64,000 nt of DNA from Paenibacillus glycanilyticus (GCF_023715145.1 NZ_JAMBNP010000001.1:186001-250000); one strand, 5' to 3'; counted from the stretch's first letter, positions 45,670-55,794 are shown. Numbers and translations: made by a program. The notes: a model not told the origin generated them from the sequence alone.

Positions 45670-46187
45670 CAGATCAGTCCTTCCAATAACCGTACCGTAA
45701 CCGTTTTGTTTGTTACATCGACTTTCAACAAGACATCGTCGATGACTGGCAGAAGCAGCTGCTTCTTTTTAGGCTGCTCTACAACCCAGACATCATTCGC
45801 TCCGGGACGCAAAATTTCAGAGATGGTTCCAAGCTCTTCGCCCTCATCGGTTACAACCTTGCAGCCAATGATCTCATGATAGTAATATTCGCCTTCATCA
45901 AGCTGATCCAGATCCGCTTCGTTGATCTTGAATACCCAGCCCTTATATTTCTCCACTTCATTGATATCGTTAAAGCCCTTCAGCTTCAGGACAAACATGC
46001 CTTTTTGCTCCCGCGAGCTGGTTACCTCCACCTCAAGCTTCTCTCCGCTTTCCGTGTTATGAAGCGACAGCCTGCTTCCGGGCGCAAATCGGGTATCGGC
46101 AAAATCCGTCTGCGGCAATACTTTTACTTCCCCGCGCAAACCATGCGTATTAACCAGCTTGCCAACGTTAAACCACTTATTGCTCAT
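45669..46187 (-). CDS. rimM: 16S rRNA processing protein RimM
   Basis: 30S maturation factor that binds ribosomal protein S19, 172 aa. The N-terminal domain begins [29 protein letters not shown]-barrel domain follows ([36 protein letters not shown]). Located between khpA and trmD; a hairpin at 46223-46248 separates it from khpA. Confidence 0.97.
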   Translation of the reverse strand: MSNKWFNVGKLVNTHGLRGEVKVLPQTDFADTRFAPGSRLSLHNTESGEKLEVEVTSSREQKGMFVLKLKGFNDINEVEKYKGWVFKINEADLDQLDEGEYYYHEIIGCKVVTDEGEELGTISEILRPGANDVWVVEQPKKKQLLLPVIDDVLLKVDVTNKTVTVRLLEGLI

Positions 46188-46222
46188 TGTATGTACCTGC
46201 CTAATCTATATTTGTACGAAAA

Positions 46223-46248
46223 AGGGCTAGGATATTTATCCTAACCCT
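46223..46248 (-). terminator. Hairpin between khpA and rimM, probable partial terminator
   Basis: On the minus strand AGGGTTAGGAT pairs with ATCCTAGCCCT (one G-U pair), with a 4-base loop, and TTTTCG follows. Since rimM and trmD lie downstream without an obvious promoter, it probably attenuates rather than ends transcription. Confidence 0.6.
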
Positions 46249-46261
46249 GCATCGTATATTA

Positions 46262-46492
46262 TTACGATATGATGTCTACGATAACGCGCTTCTGAGATTT
46301 GATGGCCGCGGAAGTAACGACGGCACGAATGGCTTTCGCAATTCGTCCCTGCTTGCCGATTACCTTGCCGATATCATCGGCATGGACCGACAGCTCGTAC
46401 ACCGTACCGCGATCATCTTCTCTCTCATTGACGCGCACGTCCTCTGGATGATCCACTAATGCCTTTGCGATGACAAGAATCAATTCTTTCAT
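46262..46492 (-). CDS. khpA: KH-domain RNA-binding protein KhpA (YlqC)
   Basis: A 76-aa single KH domain protein that binds RNA, usually together with KhpB/Jag. The GxxG loop is in GKVIGKQGRIAKAIRAVV. GGAGGG precedes the ATG. It follows rpsP, as in other Firmicutes; ylqD of Bacillus is not present here. Confidence 0.95.
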   Translation of the reverse strand: MKELILVIAKALVDHPEDVRVNEREDDRGTVYELSVHADDIGKVIGKQGRIAKAIRAVVTSAAIKSQKRVIVDIIS

Positions 46493-46517
46493 TTCAAGGC
46501 CCTCCGCTGTTCAACAG

Positions 46518-46790
46518 TTATTTCTGTTGCTTAAGCTCATGGAACTTTTTCAGGACACCTGCTTTGGAAAGCAAGTCGCGAACGGTATCAGATGCTTGAG
46601 CACCTGTTTGCAGCCATTTCAATGCTTTCTCTTCGTCAATCGTTACTTGAGCCGGTTGTGCAACCGGGTTGTAAGTACCGATTTCTTCGATAAAGCGACC
46701 GTCACGTGGGGAACGGGAGTTAGAAACGACAACGCGGTAGAATGGAGCCTTGTGAGCACCCATACGTTTCAGACGAATACGTACTGCCAT
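46518..46790 (-). CDS. rpsP: 30S ribosomal protein S16
   Basis: Small-subunit protein, 90 aa, starting [41 protein letters not shown], the S16 signature. GAAGGAGGTG precedes the ATG. It lies between ffh and khpA. Confidence 0.98.
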   Translation of the reverse strand: MAVRIRLKRMGAHKAPFYRVVVSNSRSPRDGRFIEEIGTYNPVAQPAQVTIDEEKALKWLQTGAQASDTVRDLLSKAGVLKKFHELKQQK

Positions 46791-46837
46791 GGAAATTCAC
46801 CTCCTTCGGTTAATCAAACTGTTGAATCATTTATCGG

Positions 46838-48226
46838 TCAGAACGGGAACTTCATCCCTTTTCCGCCTTTGCCAAGCATGCCTTTTAAACCTTTCATTCC
46901 GCCCTTTGGACCTTTTGGACCCATCATGGACGAGAATTGCTTCATCATCTTGCGCATGTCTTCAAACTGCTTGATGAGACGGTTTACTTCTGTAATCGAC
47001 GTGCCGCTGCCAGCAGCTACGCGCTTGCGGCGACTGTGATTAAGAAGCTCTGGCTTTTGCTTCTCTGCTTTAGTCATGGAGCGGACAATCGCTTCTACGC
47101 GATTGATCTGCTTCTCGTCAACCTTCAGATCCTTCATGTTGCCCTTCATCTTGTTCATGCCGGGCAGCATATCCATTAGCTGATCCAGAGGACCAAGATT
47201 ACGGATTTGAGCCATCTGCTCAAGGAAATCATCGAAGGTAAATTCAGCAGTCCGCATTTTGCGTTCCATCTCTGCCGCTTTGTCGGCATCAATGTTCGCT
47301 TGAGCTTTCTCGATCAGGGAAAGCATATCCCCCATCCCGAGAATCCGGGAAGCCATCCGGTCCGGATGGAATGGCTCGAGCGCATCAATCTTCTCGCCCA
47401 TTGCGGCGAACTTGATTGGTTTGCCCGTTACCGCTTTGACGGACAACGCCGCACCGCCGCGGGTATCGCCGTCAAGCTTCGTCAGCACGACGCCGGTGAG
47501 CTCAAGCTGCTCGTGGAAGCTTTGCGCAACATTGACGGCATCCTGACCTGTCATCGCGTCAACGACGAGCAGTACTTCATCCGGATGAACATGCTGATGG
47601 ATTTGCTTAAGCTCTTCCATGAGCGTCTCATCGATATGCAGCCTGCCCGCGGTATCGAAGATAACATAATCATTGTGATTTTCTTTCGCATGAGCAAGAC
47701 CCGCTTTTGCAATCTCCACAGGCGATGTTTGGTCGCCAAGGGAGAATACAGGAGCATTGATCTGCTCACCGAGTACTTGCAGCTGTTTGATCGCGGCAGG
47801 ACGGTAAATGTCACACGCAACGAGCAGCGGTTTATGATTGCCTTTCTGCAGCAACTTGGCCAGCTTGCCTGTTGTGGTGGTCTTACCGGCACCTTGCAGA
47901 CCAACCATCATAATGACCGTCGGAGGCTTGTTCGCTTTCGCAAGCTTGCTTTGCGTGCCCCCCATCAATTCCGTTAACTCTTTGTTAACGATGTCGATGA
48001 CGACCATGCCAGGCGTAAAGCTCTTGGAAACATCAAGACCAAGCGCCTTCTCTTTTACTTTAGCGATAAAATCTTTGACGACTTTAAAGTTAACGTCGGC
48101 TTCCAGCAACGCAAGGCGCACTTCGCGCATTGCCTCGTTCAAATCCTCTTCCGTCACTTTACCTTTGCCTCTCAGCTTGCTGAACACGTTTTGCAGTCGG
48201 TTCGTTAAGCTCTCAAATGCCGCCAT
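46838..48226 (-). CDS. ffh: Signal recognition particle protein Ffh
   Basis: SRP54 GTPase that binds nascent signal sequences, 462 aa. The N-terminal helices (FESLTNRLQNVFSKLRGKGKV) lead to G1 (GLQGAGKTTTTGKLA), G3 (DTAGRLH) and G4 (TKLDGDTRGGAALS). A Met-rich M domain from about 300 binds 4.5S RNA and signal peptides, ending in a Gly/Lys-rich tail. GGAGGTGA before the ATG; it overlaps ylxM by 14 bases. Confidence 0.98.
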   Translation of the reverse strand: MAAFESLTNRLQNVFSKLRGKGKVTEEDLNEAMREVRLALLEADVNFKVVKDFIAKVKEKALGLDVSKSFTPGMVVIDIVNKELTELMGGTQSKLAKANKPPTVIMMVGLQGAGKTTTTGKLAKLLQKGNHKPLLVACDIYRPAAIKQLQVLGEQINAPVFSLGDQTSPVEIAKAGLAHAKENHNDYVIFDTAGRLHIDETLMEELKQIHQHVHPDEVLLVVDAMTGQDAVNVAQSFHEQLELTGVVLTKLDGDTRGGAALSVKAVTGKPIKFAAMGEKIDALEPFHPDRMASRILGMGDMLSLIEKAQANIDADKAAEMERKMRTAEFTFDDFLEQMAQIRNLGPLDQLMDMLPGMNKMKGNMKDLKVDEKQINRVEAIVRSMTKAEKQKPELLNHSRRKRVAAGSGTSITEVNRLIKQFEDMRKMMKQFSSMMGPKGPKGGMKGLKGMLGKGGKGMKFPF

Positions 48227-48605
48227 GATTCGTCACCTCCGTCATTTCCGTCTTTGTCAATTGTTCGATATCTTCAAGAAGTTTTTGCTTGAACGAGCTG
48301 TCAATCGGAAGATCGGCAATCTTGCGTTCCAGCTCTGCGGCCAGCCTCTGCATCGCATCATGCTTTGACAAGAGATTAAGCTTGGCTTCATAGCCTTCCA
48401 GCACCTGCTCCGCACGCTTCACATGCTCGTATACCGCCTGCCGGCTAATGCCGGATTCGGCAGCGATCTCGCCAAGCGAGTAATCATCATGGAAATAATA
48501 TTTTAAGAAAGTCCGCTGTTTCTCAGTCAGAAGCGGCTCGTAGAAATCAAATAATAAGTTAATTCGTGTTGTCTTGGCAAGGGCATCCGGTTCATGAATA
48601 GTCAT
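48213..48605 (-). CDS. ylxM: YlxM family helix-turn-helix SRP-associated protein
   Basis: A 130-aa sigma-70-region-4-like helix-turn-helix protein encoded just before ffh in Firmicutes, where it modulates SRP GTPase activity. LLFDFYEPLLTEKQRTFLKYYFHDDYSLGEIAAESGISRQAVYEHVKRAEQVL is characteristic. The start MTIHEPD is chosen by GGGGGC nine bases upstream; a TTG 11 codons earlier is in frame but overlaps a leader hairpin. Confidence 0.93.
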   Translation of the reverse strand: MTIHEPDALAKTTRINLLFDFYEPLLTEKQRTFLKYYFHDDYSLGEIAAESGISRQAVYEHVKRAEQVLEGYEAKLNLLSKHDAMQRLAAELERKIADLPIDSSFKQKLLEDIEQLTKTEMTEVTNHGGI

Positions 48606-48629
48606 CCGTTCCAAGCCCCCTTCAATATC

Positions 48630-48702
48630 ATCCGTCAAGGAAAAAGCCTTGACAGTGTCACAACGTCTCTTATCTTACACGATCGCGGATGGCACTGTCA
48701 AG
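48630..48702. repeat. Inverted repeats around the ylxM-ffh promoter
   Basis: CTTGACAGTG (48648-48657) recurs inverted as CACTGTCAAG (48693-48702), a perfect 10-base pair of arms 35 bases apart. The right arm contains the -35. In addition GTCAAGG/CCTTGAC near 48634-48653 can form a 7-bp leader hairpin that uses part of the left arm, so the two pairings compete. Confidence 0.6.
48672..48701 (-). promoter_or_regulatory. Promoter of ylxM-ffh-rpsP-khpA-rimM-trmD
   Basis: Perfect TTGACA (-35, 48696-48701) and TAAGAT (-10, 48672-48677) on the minus strand with an 18-base spacer, directly after the ftsY stop. Confidence 0.72.
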
Positions 48703-48722
48703 CTTTTGTCCTTGTCACTTAT

Positions 48723-49721
48723 TTAATTTGATTCGGACTGCTCTTCTTCACGCTGTATCAGCCCGGCAAACAAGGCATGCACGAACTGCTCGGAGTCGAA
48801 TTCCTGCAGATCGGTCATCTTCTCGCCAAGACCAACTAGCTTCACCGGAAGATTCAGCTCATTGCGGATAGCAATAACAATCCCGCCCTTAGCCGTACCG
48901 TCAAGCTTCGTAAGCACAAGTCCAGTAACGCCGCTCTTCTCGCCGAACAGCTTGGCTTGGCTTAGCGCGTTTTGCCCTGTTGTGGCATCAAGCACGAGCA
49001 GCACCTCATGCGGAGCGTCCGGAATTTCGCGCTGAATTACGCGGAAAATCTTGTTCAGCTCTTCCATCAGGTTCGTTTTGTTCTGCAGACGTCCTGCCGT
49101 ATCGCACAGCAGCACATCAACGCCACGCTGCTTCGCCGCTTGGACCGCATCGAACATAACGGCAGCCGGATCGGAACCCGATTGCTGCTTGATTACGTCA
49201 ACGCCAACGCGCTGGCCCCATACTTCCAGCTGCTCGATAGCTGCGGCACGGAACGTATCGCCGGCCGCAAGAAGCACGCTTTTGCCTTCGCTTTTGAATT
49301 TATGGGCGAGCTTGCCGATTGTTGTTGTCTTGCCGACGCCGTTGACGCCAACAAACAAAATAACGGTAATCCCGCTTTTAGCCATTTGGAGCCCGGGGTT
49401 TTGCTCCCCTTTGAGCAGCCCGATCAGCTTCTCCGACAGGATAGGCTGAAGATCGGCTGCCTGCTCGATCTTCCGTTTCTTCACTTCGGCGCGAAGCTCA
49501 TCAATCAGCGTCATAACCGTATTGACGCCAACATCGGCACCGATGAGAATTTCCTCAAGCTCCTCGTAGAACTCTTCGTCGATCTTTTTACGGCGGGTGA
49601 TCAGCTCTTCCACCTTCTCGACAAGCGCAACGCGCGTCTTGGTCAAGCCTTCTTTAAAAATCGTGGTTACCGCTTCTGTCTTCGAAGCGATGCTTTCCTT
49701 CAGCTTTTTGAAAAAACTCAT
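48723..49721 (-). CDS. ftsY: Signal recognition particle receptor FtsY
   Basis: SRP receptor GTPase at the membrane, 332 aa. N domain (SFFKKLKESIASKTEAVTTIFKEGLTKTR), G1 (GVNGVGKTTTIGKLAHKF), G3 (DTAGRLQNK) and G4 (TKLDGTAKGG). The long acidic A domain of enteric FtsY is absent, as in Bacillus. The ATG at 49721 has GGAGG 11 bases upstream. It is the last gene of the fapR-fab-rnc-smc transcript. Confidence 0.97.
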   Translation of the reverse strand: MSFFKKLKESIASKTEAVTTIFKEGLTKTRVALVEKVEELITRRKKIDEEFYEELEEILIGADVGVNTVMTLIDELRAEVKKRKIEQAADLQPILSEKLIGLLKGEQNPGLQMAKSGITVILFVGVNGVGKTTTIGKLAHKFKSEGKSVLLAAGDTFRAAAIEQLEVWGQRVGVDVIKQQSGSDPAAVMFDAVQAAKQRGVDVLLCDTAGRLQNKTNLMEELNKIFRVIQREIPDAPHEVLLVLDATTGQNALSQAKLFGEKSGVTGLVLTKLDGTAKGGIVIAIRNELNLPVKLVGLGEKMTDLQEFDSEQFVHALFAGLIQREEEQSESN

Positions 49722-49755
49722 CCGGTTCAAATCCTCCATCCTATTGGGCAACTGC

Positions 49756-52700
49756 TTATGCGGATTCCTGCTCTTCCGCATCTTCTTCCAGGCGCACAGA
49801 TACCAGCTTCGATACGCCGCCTTCTTCCATCGTCACGCCGTAGAGGACATCGGCTTCCTCCATGGTCCCTTTGCGATGCGTTACGACGATAAACTGAGTA
49901 AGCTCGGAGAATTCGCGCAAATACTGGGCAAAACGGGCAACGTTCGCTTCATCCAGCGCGGCTTCTACTTCGTCAAGCACGCAGAATGGCACCGGCTTCA
50001 CCTGCAGAATCGCGAACAATAACGCGATTGCCGTAAGCGCCCGCTCCCCGCCTGATAAGAGCTGCAGATTTTGCAGCTTCTTGCCCGGAGGCTGCGCGAC
50101 AATATCGATGCCCGTATCCAGCACCCGGTCCGGCTCCACCATGACCAGATCGGCACGGCCGCCGCCAAACAGCTTCGCAAATACCACTACGAAGTGGCTG
50201 CGGATCTGTTCGAACGTCGTTCTGAATCGCTTCGACATCTCTTCATCCATCTCGCGAATAACCTGATACAAGGTAGTCTTGGCTTCTACAAGGTCATCCT
50301 TCTGCTCGGTCAAGAATTCGAAACGCTCCCGTACGCGCTCATACTCTTCAATAGCGCCAAGGTTCACGTCGCCAAGCGCCGTGATTTGGCGCTTGATATC
50401 GCGAACGGCATTTTGCGTGCCAACGATATCTTCCGGCACCGGATACTGCTCCTTAGCCAGCTCGAAGCTCAGTTCATACTCTTCGCTTAGCTTGCGAAGC
50501 AGGTTGTCCAGCTCAACATCGAGACGGTTCGCCGCAATCTCGGTCTGCCGCATCTGCTCTTCCACTTGGCGAAGCTGTGCACGCTGCTCCTTCGTATCGC
50601 TCTCGCCCTGCTCCAGCTCTTTGACGCGGTCGGCGCGGGCCGAACGCTTCAAGTCTGTCTGCTCTGCGCATTCCTGCTTCTTCAATCGCAGATGATTCAA
50701 CTGCTCGATCTGAGCGACGGTTTCTTCGCTATGGCGCTCCAATTCAGCGTCCTGCTGATTCAACAGCGTGCGGTAGCTCCCGAGCTCCTGCTTGGCCCGT
50801 TGAATGTCGGCTCGGACACGGGCCGCCTGATCCTCGAAGGATTGCTTCTCCTGATCCGTCTTCGCAACGGAGATTTTCAAATCCGTCAGTTGAACCTGCA
50901 GCTCTTCCTTCGCCGTTTCGCTTGCTTTGCGGCGCTCTTCGGCAAGCCTGATCGCTTCCTGAAGCCTAGCTTCATCCGCTGTCAGCTGTTCCAGGCGAAC
51001 TTCGGCTTCAGCTGCCATTACTTGCATGGACTGCTGCTCCGCCGTATGGCTGCTGCGGTCTGCGGTAAACAGCTGCTCTTGCTCGCTGAGATGCTTCGCT
51101 TCGTTGTTCAATTGCTGAAGCTCGGCACGAACCTGCTGCTCGTCAATTCGGTACTGCTCGGCCTGCGAGCGAAGCTCCTCCATGTTTTGGGAGAGAATGG
51201 ACTGCTCTTTGCGAAGATCGCTTAACTTATCGCGCAGCTGAGCGATGGTCTTCTCGCCTTCCGCAATCTCCTGATCCAGCGCTTCAATCTGGCGCTGGCG
51301 GCCAAGAAGGCTTGCCCCTTTCTTCTGAAGGCTGCCGCCCGTCATCGAGCCGCCGGCATTTACGACATCACCTTCAAGCGTTACAACTCGGTAGCGATAT
51401 TGGCATTTGGATGCAATACGGTTGGCTTGCTCGAGAGTTTCAGCCAGAAGCACGTTGCCGAGCAAATTATTGATAATCGCCTGATAACGCGGTTCGCAAG
51501 ACACAAGCTCCGCCGCAACGCCAACAAAGCCGTCAACAGATTCCGCCATCCGCTTATCGTGCTCTGGCACCTGACGGCCCCGAATGACATCAAGCGGCAG
51601 GAATGTCGCCCGTCCAAGCTGACGCTGCTTCAGGAAGGTAATCGCGCTTCGTGCCGATTTCTCGTCTTCCATGACGATATGCTGCAAGGCGCCGCCTAAT
51701 GCAGTCTCCACGGCAGTCTCGATTCGCTCCGGCACCCGAACGAGCTCGGCAACGGCACCATGCACACCGCTAATACCGCCGGAACCGGACGAACGCCGCG
51801 AAGATTTAAGCACTTCACGCACACCATGCATAAAGCCATCCAGCGCATCCTGCATTTCCTTCATCGTATCGCGTCTTGACGTTTGAGCATCCAGCTTCTG
51901 CTCCCACTTGCGAAGTGCGGATGTCGCATCCTCGGCCATTTGGCCAAGCTCTTTTGCCTTTTCAGCTTGATCTATATATTTAGTCCGTGCTTTGCTGATG
52001 GAGTCGAGCGTCGCCTCAAGCTGTTTCTCAAGCTCGTTCTTTCGGGCGTTCAGCTTACGCTGCTGCTCCGACCATTTGGCTTCCTCGTCGCTGAGGCGCT
52101 CCATTCTGCGCTGTACCGCTTCCTGCTGCTGGGCAGCGTAACGAATTTCGTTGCGCAGCTGAGCCATCGTGCTAAGCACATCAAGAAGCTCGCCCTTCAG
52201 CATTTCTTCGGCATCGGCCGCGGTGCCGCCGGTAACGCCAATCAGATTATCCTCTTCCACGGCCAGCTTGCTCTTCAGTTCAGCCAGCTGCAATTCCAGC
52301 ACAGCTGCGCGGTTGCGGAATTCCGCTTCTTCGCTCGTTAAAGCTGCAATCCGCTCATCCTGAGAGGCAATTGTTTCTTCCAGCTGTCTTTTATTCTGCT
52401 CGAGGTTTTTCTTCCGTTCCTTCAGAACTTCCCCGAAGCCTTCGCATTTCTCGTACTCTTCGCTGTATTGGAGCATGCCCTCATGAAGCTGGTCAAGTGC
52501 TTCCTCCAGCTCGCGAAGGGCCTGGCGGTCCTTCTCCAGATGGGCATCATGCTTGCTTACGACGGTTGACAGCTCCAGCTGTTCGCGTTTGAGGCGTTCA
52601 AGCTTGGCATTGGCTTCCGACCATGAGCCGTACACATTTTCTATGTTATGTACGTACATCGAAATCTCTTGCGTCTTCAGCTGTTCTCTTAATTGCTTAA

Positions 52701-53343
52701 AGTGGATCGCTTTCTCCGATTGGATTCGAAGAGGCTCTACCTGATCTTCCAGCTCCGACACAAGATCGTGAATCCGCAGCAAGTTGTTCTCCGTATCCTC
52801 CAGCTTGCGCTGTGCCTCGCGTTTACGCGATTTATATTTCACAATTCCGGATGCTTCTTCGAATATCCCCCGGCGATCTTCCGAACGGGTACTTAAAATT
52901 TCCTCGATGCGGCCTTGTCCGATAATGGAGTAGGCTTCTTTACCGATACCCGTATCCATGAACAGCTCGGTAATATCCTTCAACCGGCAAGACTGCTTGT
53001 TAATCATATATTCACTATCGCCGCTCCGATGAACCCGGCGGGTAACTGTCACTTCATTATATTCGAGCGGCAGTGCCCCATCGCCGTTATCAAGCGTCAG
53101 CGATACTTCACCATAGTTAACTGCCTTGCGCGCATCACTTCCGGCAAATATGATATCTTCCATTTTGCCGCCGCGAAGACTTTTTGCGCTTTGTTCGCCC
53201 AGCACCCAGCGGATGCCGTCCGAAATATTGCTTTTACCGCTGCCGTTGGGACCAACAACAGCCGTAATGCCGGTGACAAATTCCATTTCTGTCTTGTCGG
53301 CAAATGATTTAAATCCCGATAATTCTATCCGTTTCAGGAACAT
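49756..53343 (-). CDS. smc: Chromosome condensation and segregation protein Smc
   Basis: SMC ATPase of the condensin complex, 1195 aa. Head: MFLKRIELSGFKSFADKTE, Walker A GPNGSGKSNISDGIRW. Long coiled coils flank a central hinge (about 500-680; GGSMTGGS toward its end). The C-terminal head has the ABC signature LLSGGERALTAIALLFA and Walker B PFCVLDEVEAALDEANV. The order rnc-smc-ftsY is typical of Firmicutes. Confidence 0.98.
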   Translation of the reverse strand: MFLKRIELSGFKSFADKTEMEFVTGITAVVGPNGSGKSNISDGIRWVLGEQSAKSLRGGKMEDIIFAGSDARKAVNYGEVSLTLDNGDGALPLEYNEVTVTRRVHRSGDSEYMINKQSCRLKDITELFMDTGIGKEAYSIIGQGRIEEILSTRSEDRRGIFEEASGIVKYKSRKREAQRKLEDTENNLLRIHDLVSELEDQVEPLRIQSEKAIHFKQLREQLKTQEISMYVHNIENVYGSWSEANAKLERLKREQLELSTVVSKHDAHLEKDRQALRELEEALDQLHEGMLQYSEEYEKCEGFGEVLKERKKNLEQNKRQLEETIASQDERIAALTSEEAEFRNRAAVLELQLAELKSKLAVEEDNLIGVTGGTAADAEEMLKGELLDVLSTMAQLRNEIRYAAQQQEAVQRRMERLSDEEAKWSEQQRKLNARKNELEKQLEATLDSISKARTKYIDQAEKAKELGQMAEDATSALRKWEQKLDAQTSRRDTMKEMQDALDGFMHGVREVLKSSRRSSGSGGISGVHGAVAELVRVPERIETAVETALGGALQHIVMEDEKSARSAITFLKQRQLGRATFLPLDVIRGRQVPEHDKRMAESVDGFVGVAAELVSCEPRYQAIINNLLGNVLLAETLEQANRIASKCQYRYRVVTLEGDVVNAGGSMTGGSLQKKGASLLGRQRQIEALDQEIAEGEKTIAQLRDKLSDLRKEQSILSQNMEELRSQAEQYRIDEQQVRAELQQLNNEAKHLSEQEQLFTADRSSHTAEQQSMQVMAAEAEVRLEQLTADEARLQEAIRLAEERRKASETAKEELQVQLTDLKISVAKTDQEKQSFEDQAARVRADIQRAKQELGSYRTLLNQQDAELERHSEETVAQIEQLNHLRLKKQECAEQTDLKRSARADRVKELEQGESDTKEQRAQLRQVEEQMRQTEIAANRLDVELDNLLRKLSEEYELSFELAKEQYPVPEDIVGTQNAVRDIKRQITALGDVNLGAIEEYERVRERFEFLTEQKDDLVEAKTTLYQVIREMDEEMSKRFRTTFEQIRSHFVVVFAKLFGGGRADLVMVEPDRVLDTGIDIVAQPPGKKLQNLQLLSGGERALTAIALLFAILQVKPVPFCVLDEVEAALDEANVARFAQYLREFSELTQFIVVTHRKGTMEEADVLYGVTMEEGGVSKLVSVRLEEDAEEQESA

Positions 53344-53436
53344 AACCTGGCTTTCACCTCATCGCCTATTGTAACACAACTTGACTGGGCTCGTTAATCC
53401 TTTTCCCCCTCGCGCTTCATTCCGGAGCAATAAAAA

Positions 53437-53479
53437 AAGCCCGCCGCAGATCCCTTAACTCGAATCCGTTGGCAGGCTT
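53437..53479 (-). terminator. Hairpin between rnc and smc, probable terminator/attenuator
   Basis: On the minus strand AAGCCTGCC pairs with GGCGGGCTT (one G-U) across a long loop, then TTTTTTTATTG. smc has no evident promoter of its own in the 90 bases left, so read-through is likely. Confidence 0.7.
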
Positions 53480-53485
53480 ATTTCA

Positions 53486-54181
53486 TTATTCCGTCAGAGA
53501 TTGCCAGGCAACTGCCGCAGCTCGCTGCTCCGCTTCCTTCTTCGTTCTGCCGCTTCCGTTCCCGTACGGAAGATCACCGATACATACCTCGACGACAAAC
53601 TCGCGGTCATGGGCAGGCCCACGTTCTTCCATAATCCGATACTCTACCGCACCAAGTCCTTTATGCTGAGCACGCTCCTGCAGCTTGGACTTGAAGTCTT
53701 TCACCAGCAGGCCGTAGTCATTAGACTCAATGTACGGGAACATATGCGTTTCAAGAAAAGCTCTTGTCCGCTCTATGCCCGCATCAAGGAATATCGCTCC
53801 AACAAAAGCCTCGAACAAATCGGCAAGCAGCGCAGGACGCTGTCTTCCTCCGAGCTGCTCTTCGCCTCTGCCAAGCTGAATATGAGCGCCAAGCTCCAGC
53901 CGCTCCGCAAACTGCGCAAGTGATGGTTCACAAACGACGGATGCACGCATACGGGTCAGCTCACCTTCCGGACGGTTAGGATACGCCGTGAACAAATATT
54001 CCGATACAAGCAGCTGCAGGACAGCATCGCCCAAAAACTCCAGGCGTTCATTATGCTCGATCGTCCCATGCTTATGTTCATTCACATAGGAAGTATGCGT
54101 AAAAGCCTGCTTCAGCAGCTTGAGCTGTTTGAAGCGAAGCTGCAGACGTGTCTGCAGCTCGTTGATGGAATCACGCTTCAT
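53486..54181 (-). CDS. rnc: Ribonuclease III
   Basis: Double-strand-specific endoribonuclease, 231 aa. The signature [21 protein letters not shown] and the second acidic site ([15 protein letters not shown]) form the catalytic core. A C-terminal double-stranded RNA-binding domain ends [21 protein letters not shown]. Its ATG overlaps the end of fabF by 11 bases, with only a weak ribosome site, suggesting coupled translation. Confidence 0.97.
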   Translation of the reverse strand: MKRDSINELQTRLQLRFKQLKLLKQAFTHTSYVNEHKHGTIEHNERLEFLGDAVLQLLVSEYLFTAYPNRPEGELTRMRASVVCEPSLAQFAERLELGAHIQLGRGEEQLGGRQRPALLADLFEAFVGAIFLDAGIERTRAFLETHMFPYIESNDYGLLVKDFKSKLQERAQHKGLGAVEYRIMEERGPAHDREFVVEVCIGDLPYGNGSGRTKKEAEQRAAAVAWQSLTE

Positions 54182-55412
54182 AGACTTTCATCACGATCGT
54201 CGCATTATGACCGCCAAAGCCGAACGAATTGGACAGCGCCGTTCTCACTTCCGCTTTACGTGGCGTATTCGGCACGTAATCCAGGTCAAGCTCAGGATCT
54301 TGATTCTCCAGGTTTATGGTTGGAGCAATAATGCCGTTCTGCAGCGTAAGTCCCAGAATAACGGCCTCAACGCCGCCGGCAGCGCCAAGCAGATGGCCTG
54401 TCATCGATTTGGTCGAGCTTACAGCTAGCTTATAGGCATGATCGCCAAATGCTTTCTTGATTGCGCTGGTTTCGGATCGGTCTCCTACCGGCGTGGAAGT
54501 ACCATGGGCATTGATATAATCAATCGCCTCCGGTTCGATTCCCGCATCGCGCAAAGCTTTCGACATGCAGCGAGCTGCTCCGTCCGGATCCGGCTCTGTC
54601 ATATGGTGAGCGTCACCGCTCATGCCATAACCGATAACCTCCGCATAGATACGCGCTCCACGCTTCTGGGCATGCTCGAGGGATTCAATCACAAGCACGC
54701 CTGCGCCTTCACCCATTACGAATCCGTCACGGTCGATGTCAAACGGACGGCTTGCTTTCTCCGGCTCGTCATTGCGGACGGACATCGCACGCATCGAGCA
54801 GAAGCCTGCAAGACCCGTTGGGCGGATAGTCGCTTCAGCGCCGCCGCAGATCATTACATCCGCATCGCCGCGCTGGATCATTTTGAATGAATCGCCGATC
54901 GAGTGAGTACCCGTTGCACAAGCGGTAACCGCCGCGCTGTTAGGACCTTTCGCACCTGTCAGCATCGAGATTTGTCCGGAAGCCATATTCGCGATCATCA
55001 TTGGAATGAAGAACGGGCTTACGCGCTTAGGACCTTTCTCGAGGAGAATGTTATGCTGGTCTTCCCATGTTCCGAGACCGCCGATTCCGGATCCTACGAT
55101 AACGCCGATGCGCTCAGGATCCACATTGGAACCGATCTCAAGAGCAGCGTCTTTAACCGCGCTCAAGCTGGCTACAGATGCAAATTGTACAAAGCGGTCC
55201 ATGCGACGCGCTTCTTTTCTATCCAGACCATAATCTTCAGGATTAAAGTTTTTTACTTCAGCGGCGATTTGAGTCGGATATTCGGATACATCAAACGCTT
55301 CGATATGCGATACGCCTGATTTCCCTTCCAACAAATTACCCCAAAATTGTTCCACATCTGAGCCGAGCGAGGTAATAACCCCCATGCCGGTAACAACAAC
55401 TCTTTGTTTCAC
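54171..55412 (-). CDS. fabF: 3-oxoacyl-[acyl-carrier-protein] synthase II
   Basis: Condensing enzyme of fatty acid elongation, 413 aa. Catalytic Cys in [12 protein letters not shown], His residues in [11 protein letters not shown] and [12 protein letters not shown]. Start is GTG at 55412 ([11 protein letters not shown]) with GAGGTGA eight bases upstream; an ATG nine codons earlier lacks a ribosome site. Follows acpP. Confidence 0.97.
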   Translation of the reverse strand: MKQRVVVTGMGVITSLGSDVEQFWGNLLEGKSGVSHIEAFDVSEYPTQIAAEVKNFNPEDYGLDRKEARRMDRFVQFASVASLSAVKDAALEIGSNVDPERIGVIVGSGIGGLGTWEDQHNILLEKGPKRVSPFFIPMMIANMASGQISMLTGAKGPNSAAVTACATGTHSIGDSFKMIQRGDADVMICGGAEATIRPTGLAGFCSMRAMSVRNDEPEKASRPFDIDRDGFVMGEGAGVLVIESLEHAQKRGARIYAEVIGYGMSGDAHHMTEPDPDGAARCMSKALRDAGIEPEAIDYINAHGTSTPVGDRSETSAIKKAFGDHAYKLAVSSTKSMTGHLLGAAGGVEAVILGLTLQNGIIAPTINLENQDPELDLDYVPNTPRKAEVRTALSNSFGFGGHNATIVMKVYEA

Positions 55413-55524
55413 TGTAAGATTCACCTCAACGGACTGCATTTTAGATGTCTACATCACATCTTCTATATAAAAAGGCATACAAGCTCATTCATAATATCAT
55501 GATGATTCCTTGCCTAGATGGAGA

Positions 55525-55554
55525 GAAGTCCCGTCTATTACAACGGGACCCTTC
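55525..55554 (-). other. Hairpin between acpP and fabF
   Basis: GTCCCGT/ACGGGAC (55529-55535 with 55543-55549) with an extended GAAG/CTTC base. The T-run lies on the plus-strand side, so on the minus strand this looks more like a stabiliser or attenuator than a terminator. It may help keep acpP expression above that of fabF (inference). Confidence 0.45.
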
Positions 55555-55560
55555 TTTTCC

Positions 55561-55794
55561 TTACGTATGAGATTGTATGTAATTGACTACTTCTCCCACC
55601 GTGGTGATCGTCTCTGCATCTTCATCAGAGATCTCCAGGTCAAACTCATCTTCCAATTCCATGACCAACTCAACGACATCAAGAGAGTCAGCGCCGAGGT
55701 CATCTTTGAAGGAAGCTTCCAGCGTGACTTCCGCTTCGTCTACGCCAAGTCTGTCGACGACGATACGTTTTACACGTTCTACTACTTCGGACAT
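55561..55794 (-). CDS. acpP: Acyl carrier protein
   Basis: Carries growing acyl chains on a phosphopantetheine arm, 77 aa. The modified Ser is in [35 protein letters not shown] precedes the ATG at 55794, giving the standard length. It lies between fabG and fabF. Confidence 0.98.
   Translation of the reverse strand: MSEVVERVKRIVVDRLGVDEAEVTLEASFKDDLGADSLDVVELVMELEDEFDLEISDEDAETITTVGEVVNYIQSHT

Noticed and set aside
48649-48680. Possible plus-strand promoter (TTGACA then TATCTT) in the other arm of the ylxM inverted repeat
   Set aside because: The -10 is poor and it would only transcribe antisense to ftsY; more simply explained by the symmetry of the repeat.
55525-55554. Hairpin after acpP as a true terminator
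   Set aside because: The T-run is on the wrong side for minus-strand transcription, and fabF has no clear promoter of its own, so read-through is needed.
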